Assembly (NCBI GenBank): GCA_903944895.1
Contig: CAJATL010000220.1
Location: forward strand, 1 to 57,304
Source: an uncultured Bacteroidota bacterium
GTDB lineage: Bacteria > Bacteroidota > Bacteroidia > Bacteroidales > 4484-276
DNA length: 57,304 bases
Reading direction: 5' to 3'
Made by a program: the position numbers and the translations under genes. The notes beneath the pieces are model-generated. The model searched no databases. It was not told the origin of the DNA and saw only the letters and a program-made list of their open reading frames with translations. This document shows positions 42,390 to 50,577 of this stretch, one piece after another. How positions within the stretch are numbered: position 1 is the first letter of the stretch; every line of letters starts with the position of its first letter.

Positions 42390-44195
42390 ATGGAAATTAC
42401 CCGGATTTTTGACTTACTCGACAGATATCATGAAAAATTTGATAAGGCTGATGCTTTGGCTGGAAAGAAAAATAGCGAATGGGTTAAATACAGTACCAGC
42501 GACTACATTAAGTTTTCGAATTATTTCAGCTACTTCCTTTTAGAAAAAGGATTTAAACCAGGCGATAAAATTGCCACCGTAACAAACAACCGTCCCGAAT
42601 GGAATTTCGCCGACATGGGAATGATGCAGGCAGGGATTGTTCATGTGCCGATTTATCCCACCATCAGCAACGACGAATATCGTCACATCCTTCAGCATTC
42701 GGATGTTAAAGCAATTATTGTTGCCGATAAATCGCTGTATTCGAAGTTGGAAGAAGTGATTAAAGCGACGGCTAACATCGGATTTGTTTTATGTTTCAGC
42801 GAAATTGAAGGGGTGATGAACTGGGATGAAGTTATTGAAATTGGAAGGCAAAATGAAGAAAAATTTAAAGATGAACTTATCCGGATCAGGGAAAGTATCA
42901 AACCCGGCGATCTCGCAACGCTGATCTATACCTCGGGAACCACTGGCTCCTCAAAAGGCGTGATGCTTTCGCACAGCAACATCGTCTCAAATTTTATTGC
43001 AACTTCCTTTATTCAGCCACTCGACAACCGGCATAAAGTTTTAAGTTTTCTGCCTTTGTGCCATATTTACGAACGGATGATGAATTACCATTTCCAATAC
43101 AAAGGGATCAGTATTTATTATGCCGAAAATCTTGGAACCATCACTTCCGACATCGTCGAAATACAGGCCGACGGCTTTAATACCGTTCCACGGCTGCTCG
43201 AGCGGGTTTACGACAAAATTTTATCCAAGGGCAAAGATTTGTCAGGAATCAAGAAATCGATCTTTTTCTGGGCATTAAACCTGGGTTTAAAATATGAGGT
43301 TAACGGCGCCAACGGAGCTTATTATGAGTTGAAGTTAAAAATTGCCGACAAGCTTGTTTTTAGTAAATGGCGCGCTGCCCTGGGAGGGAAAGTACGAATT
43401 ATTGTTTGTGGAGGATCGGCCTTGCAGCCCCGGCTTGCGCGATTATTCTGGGCAGCCGGAATGCGCGTGATGGAAGGCTACGGGCTTACCGAAACTTCGC
43501 CGGTAATTGCAGTAAACCATGCCGTTTTACCCAACGTGAAATTTGGGACGGTAGGTGTAGTTTTGGATGATACCGAAGTGATGATTGCCGATGATGGTGA
43601 AATTTTGATGAAAGGGCCTGGCCTGATGCTTGGTTATTACAAGGACGAGGCCTACACTGCGCAGGTTATCGATGAAAATGGATGGTTTCATACCGGTGAT
43701 ATTGGCTTGTTTGAAAATGGTAAATTCTTAAAAATTACCGACCGGAAAAAGGAAATCTTCAAACTTTCATCCGGAAAATACATTGCGCCTCAAATGATTG
43801 AAAACAAATTTAAGGAATCGATTTTCATCGAGCAGCTCATGGTTGTTGGTGAAAATGAAAAATTTGCAAGCGCACTCATCTCTCCTAATTTCAACCATCT
43901 TCACTTCTGGGCATCAAAACACAAAGTTCATTTCCGCGACAATGAGGAACTGGTTAAAAAGCCAGATGTTAATAAGCGGATGCAGGAAGAGGTTGATTTA
44001 GTAAACAATGTTCTGGGCGAGCACGAAAAAATTAAACGTTTTAAACTGGTTTGCGAGGAGTGGACCCCTCAAACCGGCGAACTATCTCCAACGTTAAAGT
44101 TAAAGCGAAGTGTAATCTCAAAAAAATACGACTTTCTGCTCAAGCAAATTTACCGCAACGGAAAAGGTGGAAATGGCTCCTCTAAATCCAAATAA
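42390..44195 (+). CDS. Long-chain acyl-CoA synthetase (FadD15-type)
   Basis: This 601-residue adenylate-forming enzyme activates fatty acids to CoA thioesters at the membrane. Motifs are TLIYTSGTTGSSKGVMLSH (P-loop), GYGLTETSPV, HTGDIGLFENGKF, and the ITDRKKEIFKLSSGKYIAP hinge, which is characteristic of the bacterial long-chain type. A hotdog thioesterase gene follows 20 bases later, giving a synthetase-thioesterase pair. It belongs to a different subfamily from the ligase at 28432-29937. Confidence 0.95.
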   Translation: MEITRIFDLLDRYHEKFDKADALAGKKNSEWVKYSTSDYIKFSNYFSYFLLEKGFKPGDKIATVTNNRPEWNFADMGMMQAGIVHVPIYPTISNDEYRHILQHSDVKAIIVADKSLYSKLEEVIKATANIGFVLCFSEIEGVMNWDEVIEIGRQNEEKFKDELIRIRESIKPGDLATLIYTSGTTGSSKGVMLSHSNIVSNFIATSFIQPLDNRHKVLSFLPLCHIYERMMNYHFQYKGISIYYAENLGTITSDIVEIQADGFNTVPRLLERVYDKILSKGKDLSGIKKSIFFWALNLGLKYEVNGANGAYYELKLKIADKLVFSKWRAALGGKVRIIVCGGSALQPRLARLFWAAGMRVMEGYGLTETSPVIAVNHAVLPNVKFGTVGVVLDDTEVMIADDGEILMKGPGLMLGYYKDEAYTAQVIDENGWFHTGDIGLFENGKFLKITDRKKEIFKLSSGKYIAPQMIENKFKESIFIEQLMVVGENEKFASALISPNFNHLHFWASKHKVHFRDNEELVKKPDVNKRMQEEVDLVNNVLGEHEKIKRFKLVCEEWTPQTGELSPTLKLKRSVISKKYDFLLKQIYRNGKGGNGSSKSK

Positions 44196-44215
44196 AAACG
44201 TCCTCACAAAAATTC

Positions 44216-44686
44216 ATGAATAATCCGGTTTTAGAATTTCTCAAAACATTAGAAGGAAAAACACTAGAAGGGTCGCCGGCACCTGTCACAGGCTGGCTTC
44301 GGGGAAAACTTCTTCACGTAAGTTTAGGCAGGGCAGTTGTTGAATATGTTGTCCGCCACGAAATGACCAATCCGCTGAGTACCTTGCAGGGCGGCATTTT
44401 TACGGTGATGATGGACGATACTCTTGGTGTGGCAGTTTACAGCCTGGGTAAAAACAAGTTTTACACCACCGTAAATTTTTATACCGATTACCTGGGCAGC
44501 GCCGTCGAAAACGACCTGATTATCGTTTCGGCAAAGGTGATCCGTCATGGCAACACGATTTTAAATGTGGGAATTACGGTCGAAAACCAGGATAAGAAAT
44601 TACTTGCCAAAGGGAATTCCAATCTTGTTGCCAAAGATATCGATGGCTTTGTTTTGCCAACTTTTGAAGGATTTAAGGGGAATTAG
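44216..44686 (+). CDS. PaaI-type hotdog thioesterase
   Basis: This 156-residue single hotdog domain has TLQGGIFTVMMDDTLGVAV, where the QGG...D pattern forms the active-site helix start, and the C-terminal strands YTTVNFYTDYLG, SAKVIRHGNTILNVGITV and NSNLVA. It hydrolyses acyl-CoA. Coupled to the upstream acyl-CoA synthetase, it could prevent build-up of unusable acyl-CoAs. Confidence 0.9.
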   Translation: MNNPVLEFLKTLEGKTLEGSPAPVTGWLRGKLLHVSLGRAVVEYVVRHEMTNPLSTLQGGIFTVMMDDTLGVAVYSLGKNKFYTTVNFYTDYLGSAVENDLIIVSAKVIRHGNTILNVGITVENQDKKLLAKGNSNLVAKDIDGFVLPTFEGFKGN

Positions 44687-44750
44687 TTGGAAGTCAGAAG
44701 TCAGAAGTCAGAAGTCAGAAGTCAGAAGTTGGAAGTAGGCAGTGGAAAGC
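44687..44750. repeat. Heptamer tandem repeat (AGAAGTC)
   Basis: A run of about eight 7-base units, most of them AGAAGTC, ends in GGAAGTA and GGCAGTG. The period and unit are related to the degenerate array at 17679-17794. It begins right after the thioesterase stop codon. Confidence 0.85.
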
Positions 44751-44759
44751 TGGTCTTCT

Positions 44760-45281
44760 CTAAAATAATTGGCGAACCTCTTTTTTAAGAAAATTCAAAG
44801 CATCGTTTAAATGATCCGCATTTTTGTCCAACTCGCTTTCTAAAAGCAAGCGGGCCAGGTTTTCGCCCGTCGATTCTTCGTGAAGCCCGGCAGCAGCGCT
44901 GTTAATCTGCCGGATGACTGATTCTCTGGCAATCTTAACCAGATCCCACAATTCGGTCGAAAGATAAATCTGCTGTGAAAAATTATGCTCAAATTCTTCA
45001 TTGATGGTTTTTAATATTTCCCATTGTAGCTGCAAACCCGCCATACCCGGCATGCTCAGCCGCATCACCAGTTGTTTTATGGTAATCCGTTCCATGAAAA
45101 GCGCAATTCTTTCGTAAGCCTGGAGCCGCAGATTTAAAGTTAATTTATTGTTTTCGGCCTTTAACACCTCATTCCGGCGGTTGCGGGCATCTTTAAAGAA
45201 GGCGTAAATTACGAAAACAACCACCACTCCAACAATCAGTGCAGGAAGTATGTTTTTAACTATCTCAAGAAAATTTTCCAT
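44760..45281 (-). CDS. Membrane-anchored cytoplasmic protein of unknown function
   Basis: This 173-residue protein has a single N-terminal transmembrane helix (NILPALIVGVVVVFVIYAFF) followed by a helical cytoplasmic domain containing LNLRLQAYERIALFMERI and a long coiled region. This layout is typical of a small conserved Bacteroidota family without known role (possibly DUF7935; I am not certain). It is the last gene on the minus strand before the low-GC locus and has normal GC. Confidence 0.75.
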   Translation of the reverse strand: MENFLEIVKNILPALIVGVVVVFVIYAFFKDARNRRNEVLKAENNKLTLNLRLQAYERIALFMERITIKQLVMRLSMPGMAGLQLQWEILKTINEEFEHNFSQQIYLSTELWDLVKIARESVIRQINSAAAGLHEESTGENLARLLLESELDKNADHLNDALNFLKKEVRQLF

Positions 45282-45356
45282 AATAAACAGGTCGTTAAAT
45301 CTTTTTTCAATAACGGAATTTTGAATGGGAAATTCTGAGTTTGTTTTGGTTTTCTT

Positions 45357-46232
45357 TTATTTTTCTAACCTGTCTTTGACAATATTCTCGATACCATTAA
45401 TGCTTCCCCTATAAATTATTGTATTTCTTTCCAGTATTAAATATGTTGGATAACCTATGATTTTAAAATCTTGAATTGCATCTCCTGAAGCGAATAAAAG
45501 AGGAAAATTAAAATGATATTTATCAAGTAAATATTGGGCATATCCTAAGGAATCTTCACGTATCGGAGTATTTACCGAGTAAAATAATACCTTGCCGCTC
45601 TTCCCGTATTGATCAAACATTTTCTGGAATTTTGGCATATCATTAAAGCAATACTTGCAACCTGTGTACCAAAACTCTAAAACTAAAGTGTATTTGGGAA
45701 AATCCTGGTTTGTAAAAGTGTTATTATTTGAATCGGTAAAAATAAAGGAAGGTGCTTCTTCATGTACTTTGCTCAAATAACTTCCAAAATTGTCCTTATT
45801 TAGCCAAAGATTGTAACCAGATAACATTACCCAAAATGAGAAACCCATCCACAATAGACCCAAAAATATTTTGTACCTGTAACTTACTTTGTTAATCCAA
45901 AAACCAAACCCAATGCCTAAAAATTGAGCCAGCGTACTTGGCCATGATATAAATGTAGAAATAAGGCTTCGCTTAAAACTGTATCCGTTCAAAAGGTCAT
46001 TTGTGATTCCAATTAAAACCGGAAGTATTACCGGAAGTGTAAGAATTAGCAATGTGGAAATCCAAAATCCTGAAGTATCAGCATTTTTTAGCATGAACAA
46101 TGTAAGAATCATGTAAAGAATTGCAGCCGCAAAGAATTTTATGTGATGCCCTCCATACCCCCCTAAAGGAGCAATAGCAATCTGAAGTACTACGGATAAT
46201 AATAAAAAAACAAGTATTTGTTTTGTTTTCAT
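45357..46232 (-). CDS. Five-helix membrane protein with C-terminal redoxin (TlpA-like) domain
   Basis: This 291-residue protein has about five transmembrane helices (roughly 5-25, 31-50, 55-78, 92-112, 121-145), then a redoxin domain facing outwards. The CxxC active site is in EFWYTGCKYCFNDMP (Cys192/Cys195), and the cis-proline is in IGYPTYLIL. The arrangement resembles a MauE/DoxX-like membrane part joined to a TlpA-like disulfide reductase or oxidase. It lies 95 bases downstream of the fulvocin-like gene on the same strand and shares its AT-rich composition. A role in forming or isomerising the disulfides of that peptide is my inference. Confidence 0.82.
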   Translation of the reverse strand: MKTKQILVFLLLSVVLQIAIAPLGGYGGHHIKFFAAAILYMILTLFMLKNADTSGFWISTLLILTLPVILPVLIGITNDLLNGYSFKRSLISTFISWPSTLAQFLGIGFGFWINKVSYRYKIFLGLLWMGFSFWVMLSGYNLWLNKDNFGSYLSKVHEEAPSFIFTDSNNNTFTNQDFPKYTLVLEFWYTGCKYCFNDMPKFQKMFDQYGKSGKVLFYSVNTPIREDSLGYAQYLLDKYHFNFPLLFASGDAIQDFKIIGYPTYLILERNTIIYRGSINGIENIVKDRLEK

Positions 46233-46250
46233 TTTTAAATATTATTAAAA

Positions 46251-46286
46251 GAAGTAATGCCTACAAGAAACAGTAGACACTACTTC
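46251..46286. other. Hairpin in the gap between fulvocin-like and redoxin genes
   Basis: Two 14-base arms (46251-46264 and 46273-46286) pair with two mismatches around an 8-base loop. The minus-strand side lacks a long T run directly after the stem, so it may be an mRNA processing or partial attenuation site setting the ratio of the two gene products, and not a full stop. Confidence 0.5.
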
Positions 46287-46327
46287 CAATAGATTATGTG
46301 TTATGTGTGTCTATTATCCACTCTTAA

Positions 46328-47038
46328 TTAATGGGTGTTTTTAAATTTACAGGTTCCATCACAAGCGTGATTCCACCACCATCCACAACCTTCTTCAGAT
46401 ACAGTACAAGCTCCTGACACACATTCCAACATATCAAATGCTCCACAAAAGTCATTTCCGGGATCTGAAGCATTGCAGGCGCAAGCGATTGGTCCTGGAG
46501 GTGGTGGACCTTGTTCATCACTTAGGTTAGAACTATTTGTTTCTAATAATTTATTATTATTTAGAGGATTATCCAACCTAAAACCAATGGAGTAAATAAA
46601 ATTCTGGTTCCAATGAAGTTCGCTCTGAGCAAATGACATCCAAGCTAGTAAAAATTGATCTCCAATATTTTGTATTTCAATTATTTCTATACTGGTAGGC
46701 TCCAAAAAGTATTCAACTTTCAATTCGTTAATAAGTAATTCTAAATGATTTCTTTCTTCAACAGTCCAATTTAATTTACTCATCTCGGCATACTTATCTT
46801 TCCATATCTCCAATTTTCTTTCAGCAGATAATGTTCTCCAAACAGCTCGCTGTTTTGATGAGGGTAATTGCGCAATTTCTACCCTTGTCAATAATTGTAC
46901 ACTCTTTAAATTTGTTTTGGTCCACTGGTTAATTTCTGGATTACAACTGTACGTTTCGTTAATATTGTCCTTTTTACAACTAGTGGAAAATAGTACGATA
47001 ATTACAAAAAATGCAAATAAATTCAATTCTTTTTTCAT
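46328..47038 (-). CDS. Fulvocin C-like bacteriocin precursor (lipoprotein)
   Basis: This 236-residue precursor has a lipoprotein signal (FAFFVIIVLFSTSC, Cys21) and a charged helical middle part (about 30-175). A Pro-rich linker (GPPPPGP) follows, then a C-terminal domain of about 51 residues with eight cysteines (186, 188, 198, 206, 211, 218, 226, 230) in a CAC...C...C...C...C...C...C order. Fulvocin C of Myxococcus fulvus is a 45-residue bacteriocin with eight cysteines in four disulfides, and proteins with this tail are known as fulvocin C-related. No protease site is certain. The gene is AT-rich and followed by a membrane redoxin. Antibacterial function is inferred, not shown. Confidence 0.8.
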   Translation of the reverse strand: MKKELNLFAFFVIIVLFSTSCKKDNINETYSCNPEINQWTKTNLKSVQLLTRVEIAQLPSSKQRAVWRTLSAERKLEIWKDKYAEMSKLNWTVEERNHLELLINELKVEYFLEPTSIEIIEIQNIGDQFLLAWMSFAQSELHWNQNFIYSIGFRLDNPLNNNKLLETNSSNLSDEQGPPPPGPIACACNASDPGNDFCGAFDMLECVSGACTVSEEGCGWWWNHACDGTCKFKNTH

Positions 47039-47374
47039 TTAAAATAATTTTTTTTGCCGTTAACAGCAAGAAGTTGCTAAATGTTAATTTACATAAATTT
47101 TTGATTCGATGGTGCTCAATCATTACCAGTAACGGCTTGTTAAACAATTTTTTTACATTATTAATTCCAAGAATTTATTTTTTATTTTTCCATTCAAAAC
47201 CTCCTTTTTTTTAACATTTTCACTCTACACCCTTGACCCAAGTTTCTCTTATTTTAAATTTCCTAATTTTCATATTTAAGTCCTAATTTCTATCTTATTC
47301 AATAATCTTCAAAGGTGATACATTTTAAATTAAAAAACAATATTCTACCGGATTAATTTTAAAATAGATTTTTA
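47039..47374. other. AT-rich noncoding interval upstream of the fulvocin-like gene
   Basis: This is the gap between the divergent fulvocin-like and aminotransferase genes. It contains AGCAA-GAAG-TTGCT (47065-47078), a small hairpin in the fulvocin gene leader, and GCCGTTA (47056-47062) facing TAACGGC (47130-47136). I find no exact TAnnTTTG on the minus strand for the fulvocin-like gene, so its promoter may be of another type. A 67-residue frame at 47011-47214 is an AT-rich chance frame. Confidence 0.5.
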
Positions 47375-47382
47375 TACATTTG
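47375..47382 (+). promoter_or_regulatory. -7 element before aminotransferase gene
   Basis: TACATTTG fits TAnnTTTG, 36 bases before the ATG at 47419. The upstream TTG at 47380 would start inside it and is therefore rejected as start. Confidence 0.5.
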
Positions 47383-47418
47383 CCGACTTATTTTATTGTT
47401 AATCGAAAAACAGAAGAA

Positions 47419-48627
47419 ATGAATCAAGCCCATTTGTCGGAACGCATTAATAGTTTATCCGAATCAGCAACACTCGAAATGACACGCCGCAGCAGGCAAC
47501 TCAAAGAGGAAGGTAAAGATGTGATCAACCTCAGCATCGGTGAGCCAGATTTCAATACACCTGAGTGTATTAAAGAGGCTGCTATCGAAGCAATTCATCA
47601 GAACAAAACCCATTATCCGCCTGTTTCGGGCTACAAGGAATTGCGCCAGGCAATTTCCGACAAGTTTAAAAACGAAAATAATCTGGATTATTCTGCCGAA
47701 CAAATTGTTGTTTCAACAGGCGCAAAGCAATCCATCATCAATGTTTTGCTGTGCCTGGTTAATCCCGGTGATGAGGTTTTGGTTCCAAGTCCTTTCTGGG
47801 TTTCATACCCCGCAATGATTAAAATGGCTGGCGGAATACCGGTTTACATCAATGCTTCAATTAAAAATGACTTTAAAGTAACGGCAGAACAAGTCAAAGA
47901 AAAAATGACTTCCAAATCAAAAGTTTTTCTTTTCAGTTCGCCCTGCAATCCAACAGGCTCGGTGTATTCGAAAAATGAACTGAAGGCTTTGGCTGAAGTT
48001 TTATCCACAAAAGATGATCTTTACGTAATTTCCGACGAAATTTACGAACATATCAACTTTGTTGGAAAACACGAGAGCATTGCGCAGTTTGATTTTATTA
48101 AGGAACGGGTAGCCACCATTAACGGGGTTTCGAAAAGTTTTGCGATGACCGGCTGGCGCATTGGTTATGTTGGCGCACCTTTGCAGCTTGCCAAAGCCTG
48201 CGATACACTTCAGGGCCAGTTTACTTCGGGGGCAGCATCCATTTCGCAGATGGCAGCACTAAAAGCCATGCAAACAAATACTGCTACTATGCCTGAGATG
48301 ATCGGGATGAAGAAGGCTTTCAACGAAAGAAGAGACTTCCTGCTTAAAAAACTTCAGGAAATTCCAGGAATTATCACCAATGTACCCGAAGGCGCTTTTT
48401 ATATTTTCCCTGATGTTACCTATTATTATGGTAAAACCGATGGAACTACCATTATCCGTAATGGAAACGACCTTTGCCTTTATCTGCTTGATAAAGTGCA
48501 TGTGGCCCTGGTTCCCGGTGAAGCCTTTGGAGATGCCGACTGCATCAGGATTTCCTATGCTGCTTCGATAGCCGACCTCGATAAGGCCGCTGAACGCATC
48601 AAGCAGGGGTTGGCCCAATTACAGTAA
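47419..48627 (+). CDS. Pyridoxal-phosphate aminotransferase (aspartate aminotransferase type I)
   Basis: This class I aminotransferase of about 402 residues starts at the ATG at 47419. It has INLSIGEPDFNTP, SSPCNPTGSVYS, YVISDEIYEHI, the PLP-binding Lys in NGVSKSFAMTGWRIGY, and the substrate-carboxylate Arg in the C-terminal CIRISYAAS. It is most like bacterial aspartate aminotransferases of the AspC/AAT-Ib group, with an alternative of a broader-specificity enzyme. The next gene has its own promoter. Confidence 0.94.
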   Translation: MNQAHLSERINSLSESATLEMTRRSRQLKEEGKDVINLSIGEPDFNTPECIKEAAIEAIHQNKTHYPPVSGYKELRQAISDKFKNENNLDYSAEQIVVSTGAKQSIINVLLCLVNPGDEVLVPSPFWVSYPAMIKMAGGIPVYINASIKNDFKVTAEQVKEKMTSKSKVFLFSSPCNPTGSVYSKNELKALAEVLSTKDDLYVISDEIYEHINFVGKHESIAQFDFIKERVATINGVSKSFAMTGWRIGYVGAPLQLAKACDTLQGQFTSGAASISQMAALKAMQTNTATMPEMIGMKKAFNERRDFLLKKLQEIPGIITNVPEGAFYIFPDVTYYYGKTDGTTIIRNGNDLCLYLLDKVHVALVPGEAFGDADCIRISYAASIADLDKAAERIKQGLAQLQ

Positions 48628-48631
48628 AGTT

Positions 48632-48639
48632 TATCTTTG
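48632..48639 (+). promoter_or_regulatory. -7 element before heptose kinase gene
   Basis: TATCTTTG lies 18 bases before the ATG at 48658 and overlaps the TTG (48637) that would otherwise open the frame. Confidence 0.5.
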
Positions 48640-48657
48640 CATCAAATTTTTAAAATC

Positions 48658-49674
48658 ATGATGCAATCTGAAGATGCAGTAAAAGCGCTTTTTGAGAAAT
48701 TCAAACATCTTAATATTCTGATTATCGGCGATGTGATGATTGATGCCTACATCTGGGGCAAAGTCGAGCGTATTTCGCCGGAAGCGCCTGTCCCGGTTGT
48801 TTTGGTAAACAAAAAAAACAACCGGCTTGGTGGCGCAGCAAATGTGGCCTTGAACATCAAAGCACTTGGCGCTAACCCGATACTATGTTCGGTGGTTGGG
48901 GATGATGAAAAAGCCGGAACTTTTACCCAAATGCTCGAATCAAATGAAATGTTTACCGGCGGGATTTTAAAAAGCACCCACCGGACAACCACCACCAAAT
49001 TCAGGATTATCGGCAACAACGTGCAAATGCTCAGGGTTGACGAAGAAATCGAGACCAATCTGAGTGATCATGATTTTGAAGATTTTACGCGCCTTTTACA
49101 GCGAATTTTATCCGAAAACAAAATTGATGGTATCATTTTTCAGGATTACGACAAAGGGGTGATTTCGCCAGCCTTGATTGATGCGGTTAATGAAATGGCT
49201 TCTCTAAAAAATATCCCCATTTCGGTGGACCCGAAAAAGCGGAATTTCGGATATTATCAAAATCTTAAACTTTTTAAACCAAATTTAAAGGAGTTACGCG
49301 AAGGCCTCGGCCTGGGTTTTGATAAACAAGACCTGGCCAACCTGCGCAAAGCCGTGCAAATGATCCACGAAAAGCAAAATATCGAAATCGTTTTAGCCAC
49401 CCTTTCGGAAGAAGGTGTTTTTATCAGCCGCCGGAAAGAGGATCAAACTTATGAAGATTATCACGTTCCGGCACATTTGCGTTCGATTGCAGATGTTTCG
49501 GGTGCCGGTGATACCGTTGTAAGTGTTGCTTCACTTTGTCTGGCGCTTGGACTTTCGTTGCAGGAGATTGCCGCTTTTAGCAACCTGGCAGGCGGGCATG
49601 TTTGCGAAAGTGTTGGTGTGGTGCCGGTTGACCGTGATAAATTATACAACGAAATGATCAGTTTAAACTTTTAA
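48658..49674 (+). CDS. rfaE1: D-glycero-beta-D-manno-heptose-7-phosphate kinase (HldE N-terminal/RfaE1 type)
   Basis: This PfkB-family sugar kinase of about 338 residues starts at the ATG at 48658. It shows IIGDVMIDAYIWGKVERISPEAPVP (in parts), the GGAANVALNIKALG substrate-binding region and the ATP/anion-hole signature DVSGAGDTVVS with the catalytic Asp. It phosphorylates heptose-7-phosphate in ADP-heptose synthesis for lipopolysaccharide inner core. Only the kinase domain is present; the adenylyltransferase half of HldE is not fused to it. A strong terminator follows. Confidence 0.92.
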   Translation: MMQSEDAVKALFEKFKHLNILIIGDVMIDAYIWGKVERISPEAPVPVVLVNKKNNRLGGAANVALNIKALGANPILCSVVGDDEKAGTFTQMLESNEMFTGGILKSTHRTTTTKFRIIGNNVQMLRVDEEIETNLSDHDFEDFTRLLQRILSENKIDGIIFQDYDKGVISPALIDAVNEMASLKNIPISVDPKKRNFGYYQNLKLFKPNLKELREGLGLGFDKQDLANLRKAVQMIHEKQNIEIVLATLSEEGVFISRRKEDQTYEDYHVPAHLRSIADVSGAGDTVVSVASLCLALGLSLQEIAAFSNLAGGHVCESVGVVPVDRDKLYNEMISLNF

Positions 49675-49708
49675 TGCTGGTCATCTATAAAATTAATTTC
49701 AACAAACC

Positions 49709-49744
49709 AAACCTAACAGGTTTTCAAAACCTGTTAGGTTTTTC
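49709..49744 (+). terminator. Palindromic terminator after heptose kinase gene
   Basis: AAACCTAACAGGTTTT and AAAACCTGTTAGGTTT form two 16-base arms with a single base between them, followed by T residues. The AACCT...AGGTT type recurs at 5511 and 52242. Confidence 0.8.
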
Positions 49745-49782
49745 AGAATGAAAAAATCTTTTCAAATTACCCATTCAAATTC

Positions 49783-50532
49783 ATGAAAAATTCCATACAA
49801 AATCCTCGTAAACCCCAACAAATAAACGATCCCACGCCACTTGCCGTTAAGGAGGAAGTGCGGCAGATGTTCGATAACATTGCTCCACGCTATGATTTTT
49901 TGAACCATTTTTTGTCGATGGGCATCGACCGGATTTGGAGGAGGCGGGTATACAAAATTATGAAACGTCACCCGCATCAACAAATACTGGATGTGGCCAG
50001 TGGTACCGGCGATATGGCAATTCTGGCATCAAAGCTTAAACCTGAAGCCATTTTTGGGATTGATATTTCGAAGGAAATGCTCAACGAGCAGCACAAGAAA
50101 CTTAAGGCCAAAAATCTCGACAAGCTCATTAAACTTAAGGTGGCTGATGGTGAAGACATTCCTTTTGAAGCCAATTCCTTCGACATCATCACCACGGCTT
50201 TTGGGGTAAGGAATTTCGAAAACCTGGATCTGGGTCTTAGCGAAATGCACCGGGTACTCAAAAACGGAGGAATCACCATCATTCTTGAGTTTTCGAAGCC
50301 AACCAAAACTCCGGTCAAGCAACTTTACCAGTTTTATTTTAAAAATATCCTGCCTTTTTTGGGAAGTAAAATCTCAAAAAACAGTCACGCTTACACCTAT
50401 TTACCCGAATCGGTAGGTCATTTTCCTACAGGAGAAGCATTTACCGAGCATCTGAAAAATGCAGGATTCCGAAACACAACAAGCCATCCGCTCACTTTTG
50501 GCATCGCGTCTATTTACACAGGCCAAAAATAA
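49783..50532 (+). CDS. ubiE: Demethylmenaquinone methyltransferase
   Basis: This 249-residue SAM-dependent enzyme carries out the last step of menaquinone synthesis. Motifs are VRQMFDNIAPRYDFLNHFLS, the SAM-binding LDVASGTGDMA, and TTAFGVRNFENL, all typical of UbiE/MenG. It is directly followed by a PorT-like gene, an association I know from several Bacteroidota genomes. Confidence 0.96.
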   Translation: MKNSIQNPRKPQQINDPTPLAVKEEVRQMFDNIAPRYDFLNHFLSMGIDRIWRRRVYKIMKRHPHQQILDVASGTGDMAILASKLKPEAIFGIDISKEMLNEQHKKLKAKNLDKLIKLKVADGEDIPFEANSFDIITTAFGVRNFENLDLGLSEMHRVLKNGGITIILEFSKPTKTPVKQLYQFYFKNILPFLGSKISKNSHAYTYLPESVGHFPTGEAFTEHLKNAGFRNTTSHPLTFGIASIYTGQK

Positions 50533-50577
50533 ATGCCACCGGAGTTCGTTAGTTTTGAAATTTAAAAACTGCATCAA

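Noticed and set aside
47011-47214. 67-residue plus-strand frame upstream of the fulvocin-like gene
   Set aside because: It overlaps the start of the fulvocin-like gene in antisense and is a product of AT-rich sequence.
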